Source of the DNA: Campylobacterales bacterium
GTDB taxonomy: Bacteria > Campylobacterota > Campylobacteria > Campylobacterales > Nitratiruptoraceae
Assembly (NCBI GenBank): GCA_027024145.1
Contig: JALVTF010000053.1
Span: 1-32,012, forward strand
Direction of reading: 5' to 3'
Length of the DNA stretch: 32,012 nt
A program made the translations under genes and the position numbers. Numbering within the stretch: the stretch's first letter is position 1; every line of letters begins with the position of its first letter. Of the stretch, positions 7,642-15,195 are shown piece after piece. The notes under the pieces were generated by a model, which was not told where the DNA came from, ran no database searches, and worked only from the letters and a program-made list of their open reading frames with translations.

Positions 7642-8852
7642 AATTTTCCCTCCAAGTAGCGAAGCTCGTCGATGAGCAGACTCCTTGTATAAAGGGTTTG
7701 TAGGAGTGCGAGTCTGCTTCGCAGGAGCAGATCGTCGCTATCGAGGAGCTCTATGTAGTTGCTCAGACCCTCTTTGTAGCGCGCTTGCATGATTGCCAAC
7801 GTCTCCTTTGCCGCTTCGATCTGGGCTTTTTTCGCTGCGATCGTGGCTAAGAGCCTATCGATATCGATGCGCAGTGAAGCGATACGGTTTTGGATGGTAA
7901 GTTTCGCATCTTGATGCTCGGCTATGGTTTGGAGTGTAGCGATTTTGCTTTTTTGTATCTGCGCACGCAGCTGTTTATCAAAAAGCGGCAGCGAATAGCT
8001 CAAAAAAACGTCGTTGCTATTGTATGTGGCGAGGCGGTAGATGCGCGCTAAAGAGGCTTGCAGTTCTAAGTGGCCGAATTTTTGGCGTTTTGTAGCTTGA
8101 TAGAGGCTCTTTTGCTTTTGGATGGCGAGCTTTGTCTTTTGGAGTGTGAAATTGTGCGAAAAGTCTTGGGGGAGTTTGACGGGGTGGGTAAAAATATCTT
8201 CTTGCAAAGCGAGTTTTGCCGGGAGGTGCTCACCCATGAAAAGTTCCAAGGTTTTCTTGGCCTTTGCATAGGCGGCGCGCTCTCTTTGCACAGCGTCGTG
8301 TGCGGCGATGGTGGCGGCTCGCATGCGGCTTACATCAGCCGGGGTTTTGAGGCCTTGACGCAATAAAGCCTTGGCCTGGGCGAGGTAGCTGCGTTTGGTT
8401 TGCAAATCTTTACGGCGTACCGCTATCGCCTTTTGCTCAAGTACAAGCAGTTTGTACAGCCTTTTTACCTCCAATGCCACGAGCGCTTTGGTCTCTTGCA
8501 GCGAAAGACGCGCTATTTTGCTCTCTATTTCGGCTGCTTGGAGCTGCTTGGACGTTTGACCGAAGTCGAAGAGCTTTTGTCTTAGCTCTAAAGAGACCTC
8601 GTCGGAGCTGGCATGGAGTGTCTCTTGTCTGGGCGAAAGGAGCGTCTGGTCGAAAGCATGGGAGGCTTGGAACGTGAGCTTTGGGTAGTCGGCAGATTGC
8701 ACGAGCTCTTTGTGTGCGCGGGCACTTTGGAGCTTTTGGTAAAAAATTTTGATGCGATGGTGGTGCGCTAACGTCGCATCGATGGCCTCTTGGAGCGTGA
8801 GGGCGTGGAGCAAGCAAGCGCTCATAAGAAAAAGCGTCGCTCTAAAAAACAT
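7638..8852 (-). CDS. TolC-family outer membrane efflux protein (ABC exporter partner)
   Basis: 404 residues. A signal peptide (MFFRATLFLMSACLLHA) is followed directly by the TolC start pattern LTLQEAIDATLAHHHRI. Two OEP-like repeats rich in long amphipathic helices follow, ending with LQTLYTRSLLIDELRYLEGKL. The gene overlaps the end of chrA by 11 bp and the adaptor start by 4 bp. It should form the outer-membrane channel for the adjacent DevBCA-like exporter. A second TolC paralogue in the window (20932-22203) belongs to the RND pump. Confidence 0.9.
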   Translation of the reverse strand: MFFRATLFLMSACLLHALTLQEAIDATLAHHHRIKIFYQKLQSARAHKELVQSADYPKLTFQASHAFDQTLLSPRQETLHASSDEVSLELRQKLFDFGQTSKQLQAAEIESKIARLSLQETKALVALEVKRLYKLLVLEQKAIAVRRKDLQTKRSYLAQAKALLRQGLKTPADVSRMRAATIAAHDAVQRERAAYAKAKKTLELFMGEHLPAKLALQEDIFTHPVKLPQDFSHNFTLQKTKLAIQKQKSLYQATKRQKFGHLELQASLARIYRLATYNSNDVFLSYSLPLFDKQLRAQIQKSKIATLQTIAEHQDAKLTIQNRIASLRIDIDRLLATIAAKKAQIEAAKETLAIMQARYKEGLSNYIELLDSDDLLLRSRLALLQTLYTRSLLIDELRYLEGKL

Positions 8853-10068
8853 GCCATCCTCCCAGATAGAGTCCCACTTCGGCTGTGATACCTATCGCAA
8901 AGACCCAGAGGATATTGAGCCGAAAGTAGCGCACCGCCACAAGGGCAAAAACGCACCAGATGAAGGCTGCTTGGGAGTTGAGGCTATACTCTCCCAACGA
9001 AAGTGCCACAAAGAAAATCATCCCCGTAAACGCGGCCAAGATAGCGCGCAACGCTTTTTGCAAAAGGACGAAGTGCTTGATCTTAGAATAGATCTCGCTC
9101 ATAAGGAGTGTATAGAAAAAGGAGGGATAGAAGATCCCGATGGTGGCGAGGATACTGCCGGGGATGCCGGTGAGCTTGTAGCCGATGAAAACCGCCGTGA
9201 TCAAAAAGGGTCCAGGAGTTACCTGGCCAAAGGCGATGCCGTCGGCGAACTCCTTGAGGCTCAGCCAATGGTGTGAGAAAACTACTTCTTGTTGTAAAAG
9301 TGGCATAATTGTCATACCATTGCCAAATGCTATTGCTCCCACTTTGAACATTGAAAAAAGAAGCTGGCCGTTTAGACTTTTATCATATAGCCCCCAAGTT
9401 AAGAGTGCGACGAAAATGGCTCCGCTGATAAATAGTCCCAAGAGTCTGTGTTGCAGCGATCCCGGTATGGAGAATGTACGGGTATCGATAGCGATTTCGT
9501 TTGCGCGAAAGAATGCAATACCTGCAATGATGGCCAAGAGGATGATGGCAAAAGCGTCAATGCGATATAGCATCGAAAGAAAGGCGAGTGCGGCTATGGT
9601 GGCGGTTTTGGGGTCTTTGACATAGCGAGCGGCGAAATCGAGAGCCACATGGATGACGATACCTACTACCATCGCTTCGAGGGCGATGAAGAGTGGATGG
9701 ACCCATCCCAAATCGGCATAATGAAAGTAGAGATACGAAAGTCCTACCATTAAAAGATACGAGGGAAGCAAAAAGGCCAGAAAGCACAGCACGGCGGCGA
9801 CAAAACCACGGAGTCTGTAGGCTACGTAGACAGCGAGATTGACGAAGATGGGACCGGGATAGAGCTGTACCATCGCAAGTCCATCGTCCACCTCCTCTTG
9901 ACTAAGCCATCCCCGCTTCACCACCAAAGCTTTGAGCTGCTCGAGCATCGCCATGCTATAGGCCGTAAGACCTATGAGGAAAAATGCAGATACGAGCTCG
10001 AAAAGGGTGGGTGCAGCGCTGTTCGAAGAGGTTTGAATAGTCGGTTGTGCTCTTTTTTGCTGCTTCAT
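8842..10068 (-). CDS. chrA: Chromate transporter family protein ChrA (long, two-domain)
   Basis: 408 residues with two homologous CHR halves. Each half carries the family PGP motif: LYPGPIFVNLAVYVAYRLRG in the first and VTPGPFLITAVFIGYKLTG in the second. About ten hydrophobic segments are visible. Known ChrA proteins export chromate from the cytoplasm, but many CHR members have unknown substrates. The start ATG 10068 has AAGGGGA about nine bases upstream. A 62-bp gap separates it from the SQR-like gene; I see no strong terminator or promoter there. It heads the exporter and Feo genes, which suggests a joint metal/oxyanion role. Function at family level is sure, substrate is not. Confidence 0.92.
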   Translation of the reverse strand: MKQQKRAQPTIQTSSNSAAPTLFELVSAFFLIGLTAYSMAMLEQLKALVVKRGWLSQEEVDDGLAMVQLYPGPIFVNLAVYVAYRLRGFVAAVLCFLAFLLPSYLLMVGLSYLYFHYADLGWVHPLFIALEAMVVGIVIHVALDFAARYVKDPKTATIAALAFLSMLYRIDAFAIILLAIIAGIAFFRANEIAIDTRTFSIPGSLQHRLLGLFISGAIFVALLTWGLYDKSLNGQLLFSMFKVGAIAFGNGMTIMPLLQQEVVFSHHWLSLKEFADGIAFGQVTPGPFLITAVFIGYKLTGIPGSILATIGIFYPSFFYTLLMSEIYSKIKHFVLLQKALRAILAAFTGMIFFVALSLGEYSLNSQAAFIWCVFALVAVRYFRLNILWVFAIGITAEVGLYLGGWHVF

Positions 10069-10130
10069 CGATCCATCCCCTTCAAGCTCGCTGCACTTTG
10101 AGAGTATCCTAACTTTTTCGGGCTGTATCT

Positions 10131-11363
10131 TTACTTACGCGCTTTTCCCGCAAGATGCAGCACCTCTTCGAGCATCTTGACGGCAAAATCTGGTGGCATG
10201 TGGCCGTGGGTGTAGTGGTACTCCGCATCGAAACTGAGCTTCATGAATTTTGCCAAGGACGAATGCCATGCCAAATCGTATTCGCCGCCGTAGAGTGCGT
10301 TGGAGTAGATGAGAATCGCTTCGAATCCTCCCATATTCATGATGCAAAAGACCTCTGGGGTAAACTCCACCACTTCGTCGCTGAGATTCTCTGCTCTGGC
10401 TAAAGCCGCTGCGGCGACGTCCGCTTGATTGACGGCGACGTGTCCTAATTTTGGCTGTGCCAGGGCGTTGATGTCGCCGATAGCGTAGATGTTGTCGTAG
10501 TCGAGATGTTTCATATCGCGATCGGTGGGTACCCATCCCTTGTCGTCACCAAGACCGCTTTTGGCGATGTAGTCGGGCGCTTTGTAGGGTGGAATGATGA
10601 TAGCCAAGTCACAGGGCATCGTGCTGCCGTCGCTAAAAATGACGCTCTCTTTTGTGATTTCCACCAGCTCTTTGCCGGTTGTGAGGCTGATGCCGTGCTC
10701 TTGCATGATTTTTGCCACAGGCTCTCTGGCGTTGTCTCCCACATCTTCGAAGAAAATCTCTGATGGCGAGAAGACGCTGATGGTGCTTTTATCGCGTTTG
10801 CCTTCTTCGCGCAAGCGATGATCCATCATAAACATTACTTCGCCTATGGGGCCTTCACAGGGCGCTTTGAGATCGGGAGCATTCACTCTGTGGCCAAACT
10901 CGCTCTTGGCCGCTCCCGTGACCACCGCGCCGCCTTCGAAGGTTTTGAGGCGCTCATGGAGTCGCAACGCCTCCTTGTCGTCACAGACAGAATAGCCGTA
11001 TTCGCGGTAGCCTTTGATAGCGTCGTAGTCTTTGATGGCACCGGTGGCCAGGATGAGGTAGTCGTAGGAGAGTCTCTTGCCGTCTTTGAGGGTGAGGCTA
11101 CTTGCTTTGGGGTCGATGTGCTCTATTTCACCCTGGATGAATGTGGCGCCATGTTTTTGGAGCTGCTGTGGCAGGGGGATGTGGACTTTTTCGATGGTTT
11201 TGTCTTCGAAAGCGACTTCCGGGAGCGCAGGGCGCTCCAAGGAGTAGTCGTGACGGTCTATGACTGTAATGTCAAAATGGTCGCGGTACTTTTCGATGCG
11301 ATATAAAAAGCGCAGACCCGCAAATCCTGCTCCTACGATGACGAGGTGTTTTTTCGTTTGCAT
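10131..11363 (-). CDS. Sulfide:quinone oxidoreductase-like flavoprotein
   Basis: 410 residues. An N-terminal FAD-binding Rossmann fold (VIVGAGFAGLRFL, residues 8-20) is followed by the second glycine/ATG signature LILATGA (103-109). An FAD-contacting NIYAIGDINA sits near 291-300. Four cysteines are present, at 127, 169, 251 and 340; three of them (127, 169, 340) match the spacing of the redox-active cysteines of sulfide:quinone oxidoreductases. The C-terminal part (about 360-400) is amphipathic, as in membrane-bound SQRs. SQR oxidises sulfide to polysulfide and reduces quinone at the inner membrane. It starts at ATG 11363 with AAGGAG upstream and follows the CDF gene by 9 bp. A type II NADH dehydrogenase is the main alternative. 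Confidence 0.8.
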   Translation of the reverse strand: MQTKKHLVIVGAGFAGLRFLYRIEKYRDHFDITVIDRHDYSLERPALPEVAFEDKTIEKVHIPLPQQLQKHGATFIQGEIEHIDPKASSLTLKDGKRLSYDYLILATGAIKDYDAIKGYREYGYSVCDDKEALRLHERLKTFEGGAVVTGAAKSEFGHRVNAPDLKAPCEGPIGEVMFMMDHRLREEGKRDKSTISVFSPSEIFFEDVGDNAREPVAKIMQEHGISLTTGKELVEITKESVIFSDGSTMPCDLAIIIPPYKAPDYIAKSGLGDDKGWVPTDRDMKHLDYDNIYAIGDINALAQPKLGHVAVNQADVAAAALARAENLSDEVVEFTPEVFCIMNMGGFEAILIYSNALYGGEYDLAWHSSLAKFMKLSFDAEYHYTHGHMPPDFAVKMLEEVLHLAGKARK

Positions 11364-11372
11364 AGTTTCTCC

Positions 11373-12263
11373 TTAGTTTGGTATTTTCTCTTTACTGTGA
11401 TTGCGTGCATACTCACACTGAAAAGTGGTGTGCAAGATATGGAGCGCTTTGAGCTTCTCCTCGATTTTTTTCAAGATTTCGTTACACTCCGAGAGCCTTA
11501 GATCCTCTTTGAAATCGATGTGAGCTTCGAGAAAGATGTGCTTGTCATCGAGCTGCCACAGGTGGATATGGTGCACGTTGTCGATCTTGGGTTCGCTTTC
11601 TATCACTTTGGCCACCTCTTCGATATCTATCCCTTTGGGAGTAGATTGCATCAAGATGGCTGCAGACTCCGTGACCAAAGCGATAGCCTCTTTGATGAGG
11701 TAGAGGGCGATGAGGATGGAGATGGCCGCATCGATCCAGTAGATGTGCCACAATGCCATCGCCACACCACCAATCACCACGGCGATAGAGGTCATCACAT
11801 CTGTGAGCAGATGCAAGTAGGCAGCTTTGACATTCATACTTTCATGAGCATCCTCTTTGATAAGCAGCACGCTTACGCTATTGAGCACGATGCTCAGCAC
11901 CCCCAGCCAGATCACCAGTGTAGAGTCGATAGGCTCTGGATGGATGAATTTACGCACAGCTTCGACGATGAGGAAAATACCGATCCCTACAAGCACCAAA
12001 GCGTTCAAGAGTGCCGCTAAGATTTCGGCTCTCTTGAGGCCAAAGGTGAACTCTTTGCTCTTTGGCTTGGCAGCCAAGCGATTGGCCACGTAGGCGATCA
12101 CCAGAGCCAATACGTCGCTGAAGTTGTGCATCGCGTCACTCAGCAGCGCCAGTGAGCCGGAGAGTATCCCACCTACGATCTGTGCGAGGGTGATGAGGAT
12201 ATTGAGGATAATGGTGATAAAAAGATTTTTGCCGCTGACGTGGTGATGATGATGGTCGCTCAT
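11373..12263 (-). CDS. Cation diffusion facilitator (CzcD/ZitB type)
   Basis: 296 residues. A histidine run follows the start (MSDHHHHH), then six membrane helices. The two metal-site motifs of CDF zinc exporters are visible: LLSDAMHNFSDV in helix 2 and HLLTDVM in helix 5. A C-terminal ferredoxin-like cytosolic domain follows (from about residue 205: PKIDNVHHIHLWQL, HIFLEAHIDF). Members exchange Zn2+, Co2+ or Cd2+ out of the cytoplasm against protons. AAAGGAG precedes ATG 12263. It lies between the Tat-exported protein and the SQR-like gene, so the three are probably cotranscribed. Confidence 0.95.
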   Translation of the reverse strand: MSDHHHHHVSGKNLFITIILNILITLAQIVGGILSGSLALLSDAMHNFSDVLALVIAYVANRLAAKPKSKEFTFGLKRAEILAALLNALVLVGIGIFLIVEAVRKFIHPEPIDSTLVIWLGVLSIVLNSVSVLLIKEDAHESMNVKAAYLHLLTDVMTSIAVVIGGVAMALWHIYWIDAAISILIALYLIKEAIALVTESAAILMQSTPKGIDIEEVAKVIESEPKIDNVHHIHLWQLDDKHIFLEAHIDFKEDLRLSECNEILKKIEEKLKALHILHTTFQCEYARNHSKEKIPN

Positions 12264-12280
12264 AGTTCTCCTTTAGCGAA

Positions 12281-12301
12281 GCGAAGGAAAACTTCCCTCG
12301 C
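12281..12301 (-). terminator. Hairpin between Tat-protein gene and CDF gene
   Basis: On the transcribed strand GCGAGGGAA, a 3-base loop and TTCCTTCGC form a nine-pair stem (one G-U-type mismatch). No clean T run follows; the CDF ribosome binding site comes next. It may be an attenuator or an RNA processing/stability element rather than a full terminator. Confidence 0.4.
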
Positions 12302-12304
12302 CTT

Positions 12305-13267
12305 TTATGCTTTGTTGGTAAGGATCAGCGTCTTATAGAATGGCTCGACGGGCAGATCCAACAGGTAGGGAAAGAGTTTGGCTACGGCACTCCTGAATCT
12401 TGGATCGATATGGGAGTTTTCGTGATCCCAGACGCTCTCCCATGTACCATGGAAGAGATAGTGTGTCTTGCCGCCATCGCTAAAGGCGCTTTGCAAGATC
12501 TCCGTAGTCACCGCTTTGCGGTAGTGGCGTGTTTGGTATTCGCCGGGCATGCCGTCGGGAAACTTGGGATTGTAGTCCGGATCGCCGGGTGCCGGGCGGA
12601 AAGTATCTTGCGCGATTTTGAGCAGTGCCGCGCTCTCTTTGTTGAAGATCTCTTTGTCTTTGGTATGGATGGAGACGTGGTTGTTGACGGTGACGAGATC
12701 CTCGATGGGGTGATCTTTTTGGCGTGTGAGGAAATGGCGGATCTGCTCTGGTGTGCTGTAGATTTTCTCTCTATCGCCGGCCGCTACCGTGACGAAGATC
12801 CCCTCGTAGTAGTTTTTCGATAGCGCTCCATAGCGTTGCATAAGCTGTGCGAACTCTTTATGCAAAGCGGATCGCTTGAGATCGCCATATGAGTCAAAGC
12901 GAACGAAAAGAGCGTAGAAGAGCGGGAGTCTATTTTGCTTGAAAGCGTCGATGTAGGCGGTTTTGAGCACCCCTTTGAGCTCGGTGGGGTAGTTTTTGAC
13001 CATGGTGGAGTCGCCGACCATGTTTTTGAATGAAAGTGACAAAAAGCCGCGTTTTTTTTCGGCTCTTTTTGCAAACTCCCTCATATGACGGATCAAGTCG
13101 TCACGCTTGTTGCCCGGGATACGAAACTCGAAGTAGAGTGTTACGGGACCTTCGGGAATCTTTTCACCTTTAGCCGGTGCGATCATGCTCGCGCTGCCAA
13201 GTGTTGGAAAAAGCGCTGCCGCGCCTGCTGCAAGGGCTGAGCCTTTGAGAAATTCTCGTCGTTTCAT
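12305..13267 (-). CDS. Tat-exported protein of unknown function, possible ABM-like fold
   Basis: 320 residues from ATG 13267, chosen because AAGGAG lies just upstream and the protein then opens with a twin-arginine signal (MKRREFLKGSALAAGAAALF). A start 16 codons earlier lacks an RBS. The mature part has no cysteine pair or cofactor motif that I recognise. Residues about 40-100 (VTLYFEFRIPGNKRDDLIRH, then KKRGFLSLSF) resemble an antibiotic-biosynthesis-monooxygenase/dimeric alpha-beta barrel strand-helix-strand unit. A second such unit may lie in the C-terminal half. Tat export implies folding before export, often with a cofactor. It heads the CDF/SQR run and has a palindromic operator at its promoter. 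Function unknown. Confidence 0.85.
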   Translation of the reverse strand: MKRREFLKGSALAAGAAALFPTLGSASMIAPAKGEKIPEGPVTLYFEFRIPGNKRDDLIRHMREFAKRAEKKRGFLSLSFKNMVGDSTMVKNYPTELKGVLKTAYIDAFKQNRLPLFYALFVRFDSYGDLKRSALHKEFAQLMQRYGALSKNYYEGIFVTVAAGDREKIYSTPEQIRHFLTRQKDHPIEDLVTVNNHVSIHTKDKEIFNKESAALLKIAQDTFRPAPGDPDYNPKFPDGMPGEYQTRHYRKAVTTEILQSAFSDGGKTHYLFHGTWESVWDHENSHIDPRFRSAVAKLFPYLLDLPVEPFYKTLILTNKA

Positions 13268-13289
13268 GGTATTCTCCTTTATGTGAGAT

Positions 13290-13295
13290 AGTATA
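13290..13295 (-). promoter_or_regulatory. -10 box of the Tat-protein/CDF/SQR operon
   Basis: TATACT on the minus strand, 22 bases before the start codon. The -35 region is poor (GTTTGG/CGTTTG at 16-17 bp) and is occupied by the palindrome 13309-13326, as expected for a regulated promoter. Confidence 0.5.
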
Positions 13296-13308
13296 TCGTA
13301 GCATATAT

Positions 13309-13326
13309 TTACCAAACGTTCAGTAA
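13309..13326. promoter_or_regulatory. Putative TetR operator, site b
   Basis: TTACCAAACGTTCAGTAA, an 18-bp imperfect palindrome with TTAC/GTAA ends and central CG. It matches 14 of 18 positions with the site at the tetR promoter (22827-22844). It covers the spacer/-35 region of the Tat-protein promoter. Confidence 0.65.
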
Positions 13327-13351
13327 CTTTAGTAGCAAAAAAATATATTGT

Positions 13352-13367
13352 GAGGCCAGGGGGCCTC
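13352..13367 (-). terminator. Probable terminator after the CMD-like gene
   Basis: GAGGCC, a four-base loop and GGCCTC form a perfect six-pair GC-rich stem two bases past the stop codon. On the minus strand it is followed by an AT stretch with seven consecutive Ts about ten bases downstream. The delay before the T run makes it imperfect. Confidence 0.5.
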
Positions 13368-13369
13368 TG

Positions 13370-13732
13370 TTAGTCTTCGAAGGTTTTCAAAGCCGCTTTG
13401 GCTTTGCCCATCACGGCACTTGCGTGCGCGTGTTTGACGATTTTGACGAGGTAGGCAAGCTCCTCTTTGGTCAGACCCATTTTCTTGAGCATTCTCGTTT
13501 GCACTTCGGCGCACTCGTCGCTACCGAGGGTCATGGAGACAGCAAGCATAATGAGCATGGATGTTTTGGGGTCGAATGGGTTCTTTTCATCCTGGACGCT
13601 AAACTTGCTGCTCATGGCCTGTTCGATGAGAAATCTTGGATCGACTGCTTTTGCGAGATTGAGAGACTCGGGCAGTGCACCCATCTTTTCTATCATCATC
13701 TGTTCTACTTGTTCGGGTGTTGGGACGTTCAT
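13370..13732 (-). CDS. Carboxymuconolactone decarboxylase/AhpD-like small protein
   Basis: 120 residues, almost all helical. The segment SDECAEVQTRMLKKMGLTKEE followed by LVKIVKHAHASAVMGKAKAAL matches the CMD/AhpD helical core. Only one cysteine is present (C74), so the CxxC pair of peroxidase-supporting AhpD is absent and a simple AhpD disulfide reductase role is doubtful. GGAGG lies just upstream of ATG 13732. The gene stands alone with its own extended -10 promoter and operator, and ends at a hairpin. It lies between the RND operon and the Tat/CDF/SQR operon and shares the predicted operator with both. Confidence 0.8.
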   Translation of the reverse strand: MNVPTPEQVEQMMIEKMGALPESLNLAKAVDPRFLIEQAMSSKFSVQDEKNPFDPKTSMLIMLAVSMTLGSDECAEVQTRMLKKMGLTKEELAYLVKIVKHAHASAVMGKAKAALKTFED

Positions 13733-13757
13733 TCTTCCTCCTTTTTGGTTTGGAACT

Positions 13758-13763
13758 ATTGTA
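13758..13763 (-). promoter_or_regulatory. Extended -10 promoter of the CMD-like gene
   Basis: Minus strand TGCTACAAT gives an extended -10 (TACAAT at 13758-13763), 25 bases before the start codon. No good -35 is present. The operator-like site c begins eight bases upstream. Confidence 0.5.
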
Positions 13764-13770
13764 GCACAAA

Positions 13771-13788
13771 TAACTTAACGGTCGGTAA
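13771..13788. promoter_or_regulatory. Putative TetR operator, site c
   Basis: On the minus strand TTACCGACCGTTAAGTTA, 14 of 18 identical to the site in front of tetR and sharing TTACCnnnCGTTnAGTwA with sites a and b. It overlaps the last codons and stop of the thioredoxin-like gene and lies in the -17 to -35 zone of the CMD-like gene's promoter. Confidence 0.6.
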
Positions 13789-14098
13789 TTTCTTGCAAGA
13801 GCTTTTCAAATGTCTGTGTAATTTCTTCGGCGCTTACCAGACCTTCGAGGAGGATCTTGCCATTGTATGTGAGTGTGGGATCTTTGGCCACACCTTCTTC
13901 GATCGATCGCATGGGATCTTTTTCGTAGTGGATCTGCAGGCGCAGTGGCAAGTGCTTGACGGCGCATACCAAGCGTTTGGAGAGCTTCACACGCTCTGTG
14001 TCGCTGCCGTGGATCGTGACGCGAAAGAGGGGCCACTCGGGGTGAGTGGCGTGGAGCATCTCGCCTTCGGGTAGCGCGTAGCAGTATTCGGCCCTCAT
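13775..14098 (-). CDS. Thioredoxin-fold-like small protein lacking CxxC
   Basis: 107 residues. The part from about residue 24 (FRVTIHGSDTERV, then DPTLTYNGKILLEGLVSAEEI) follows the layout of small single-domain thioredoxin-like proteins. These have beta-alpha-beta, a cis-proline-like DPTL and an NGKxxxxG hairpin. Where the redox CxxC would sit there is GSDTERV, so ordinary disulfide chemistry is unlikely. Two other cysteines are at residues 6 and 45. ATG 14098 overlaps the globin-sensor stop by 4 bp; it is the last gene of the eight-gene tetR/RND operon. Fold assignment is inferred by eye. Confidence 0.7.
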   Translation of the reverse strand: MRAEYCYALPEGEMLHATHPEWPLFRVTIHGSDTERVKLSKRLVCAVKHLPLRLQIHYEKDPMRSIEEGVAKDPTLTYNGKILLEGLVSAEEITQTFEKLLQEITDR

Positions 14099-15195
14099 GC
14101 CTCTTCCTTAGCGCGCAGATAGAGTGTGAGCTTGATGGCTTCGAGAATCAAGTCTATGCTTTCAAGCACATAGAGTTTGTTGGCCACATCGCCGCAATCG
14201 ATAGCCACGTAGAAAAGGTGCTCTTTGTATGCAAGAAGCTTTGTTAGATCATGCTCCTCCTTGGGCTCTTCGTCGAAAAATTCAAGCCTTTCAATAGCCC
14301 AGCCAAAATTGTGTGCCAAGAGCTTGCGGATGGTCTGCTGAATGGTAGGGATGTCTAAGCGCTGCTCTTTGGTGACACTTCTGCGATAGATGATCTCTGT
14401 CATGGTGCCAAGCAGCGCCAAGGCGCTATCGATGCTCAGATACGCCGATACTCGCAGATCAGCCAAAGGCCGCTCGATGCTGTGGCGAAGATGCTCTAAG
14501 TTTTGCTCGTTCGGTTCATTGGCAAACTGGGTGCAAAAGCGCTTGATAGTGCTGAGATTCAATCCCGCCTCTTCCAAGACTTCGCGATAGGGTTGCAGTT
14601 CTTCTAAGCTCTTTTCAAACATCTCTTTGGCTCTTGCATCCACTCTCATAGCAGCGAAGGAGTTTTGGCAGCGTACGTATGCCATGTGCAAGATGTTGAT
14701 AGCCACAAACAGATCGTTGGCGCGATACGGCGATTCAGCCAAGGTCTTTTGTGCAAAATACTCTTCGCTCATGATCGCTTCAGCCACTTTGAGGTATTTG
14801 ATGATGAGCTTGAGATAGGGCAGCAGCGTAGGGTCTTTTTGGGATTGGGCGAGGATGAGGTCCGAGAGCACATGGTAGCCGTAGGACATGGAGACAGGAT
14901 CGAGCTTGATGTGGTAGTGGGCGATGGCCACCTTGGCGATGCGTTTGTAGAGTTTTTCATCGAAAGGCATCGTCAAAAGATCTTGGAGGAACTTGATCTG
15001 CTTCTTTTTAAGCTCCTCGATACGCTCAGTGGGAATGAAGGCTGCTATATTAGGCTTTTGCAAAAGCTTTTCATAAAAAGCGTCCATGATCGCATCCACG
15101 TAGGAAGCTATCTTTTGTAGCGCCTCTTTGCGCTCGTGTAGGTCGTCGCCAAGCTGGTAGATCTCTTTGATAAGAGCGATTTTTTCTTTCATCAT
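14095..15195 (-). CDS. Globin-coupled-sensor-like protein, unknown C-terminal domain
   Basis: 366 residues. Residues 1-160 read as a protoglobin/globin-sensor domain: ASYVDAIMDAFYEKLLQKP, then FLQDLLTMPFDE. The segment AIAHYHIKLDPVSMSYGYH aligns with the sensor-globin HxRIGLxPxWY signature, making H93 the candidate haem ligand. The remaining 200 residues are helical and are not a GGDEF, methyl-accepting, kinase or HTH domain that I can see. Such proteins sense O2, NO or CO. It overlaps the cNMP-like gene and the thioredoxin-like gene by 4 bp each, within the operon of an RND pump and a K+ channel. The output is unknown. Confidence 0.75.
   Translation of the reverse strand: MMKEKIALIKEIYQLGDDLHERKEALQKIASYVDAIMDAFYEKLLQKPNIAAFIPTERIEELKKKQIKFLQDLLTMPFDEKLYKRIAKVAIAHYHIKLDPVSMSYGYHVLSDLILAQSQKDPTLLPYLKLIIKYLKVAEAIMSEEYFAQKTLAESPYRANDLFVAINILHMAYVRCQNSFAAMRVDARAKEMFEKSLEELQPYREVLEEAGLNLSTIKRFCTQFANEPNEQNLEHLRHSIERPLADLRVSAYLSIDSALALLGTMTEIIYRRSVTKEQRLDIPTIQQTIRKLLAHNFGWAIERLEFFDEEPKEEHDLTKLLAYKEHLFYVAIDCGDVANKLYVLESIDLILEAIKLTLYLRAKEEA

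Noticed and set aside
13268-13315. Upstream ATG for the Tat-exported protein
   Set aside because: It would hide the twin-arginine signal behind 16 residues, overlap the promoter -10 and has no RBS.
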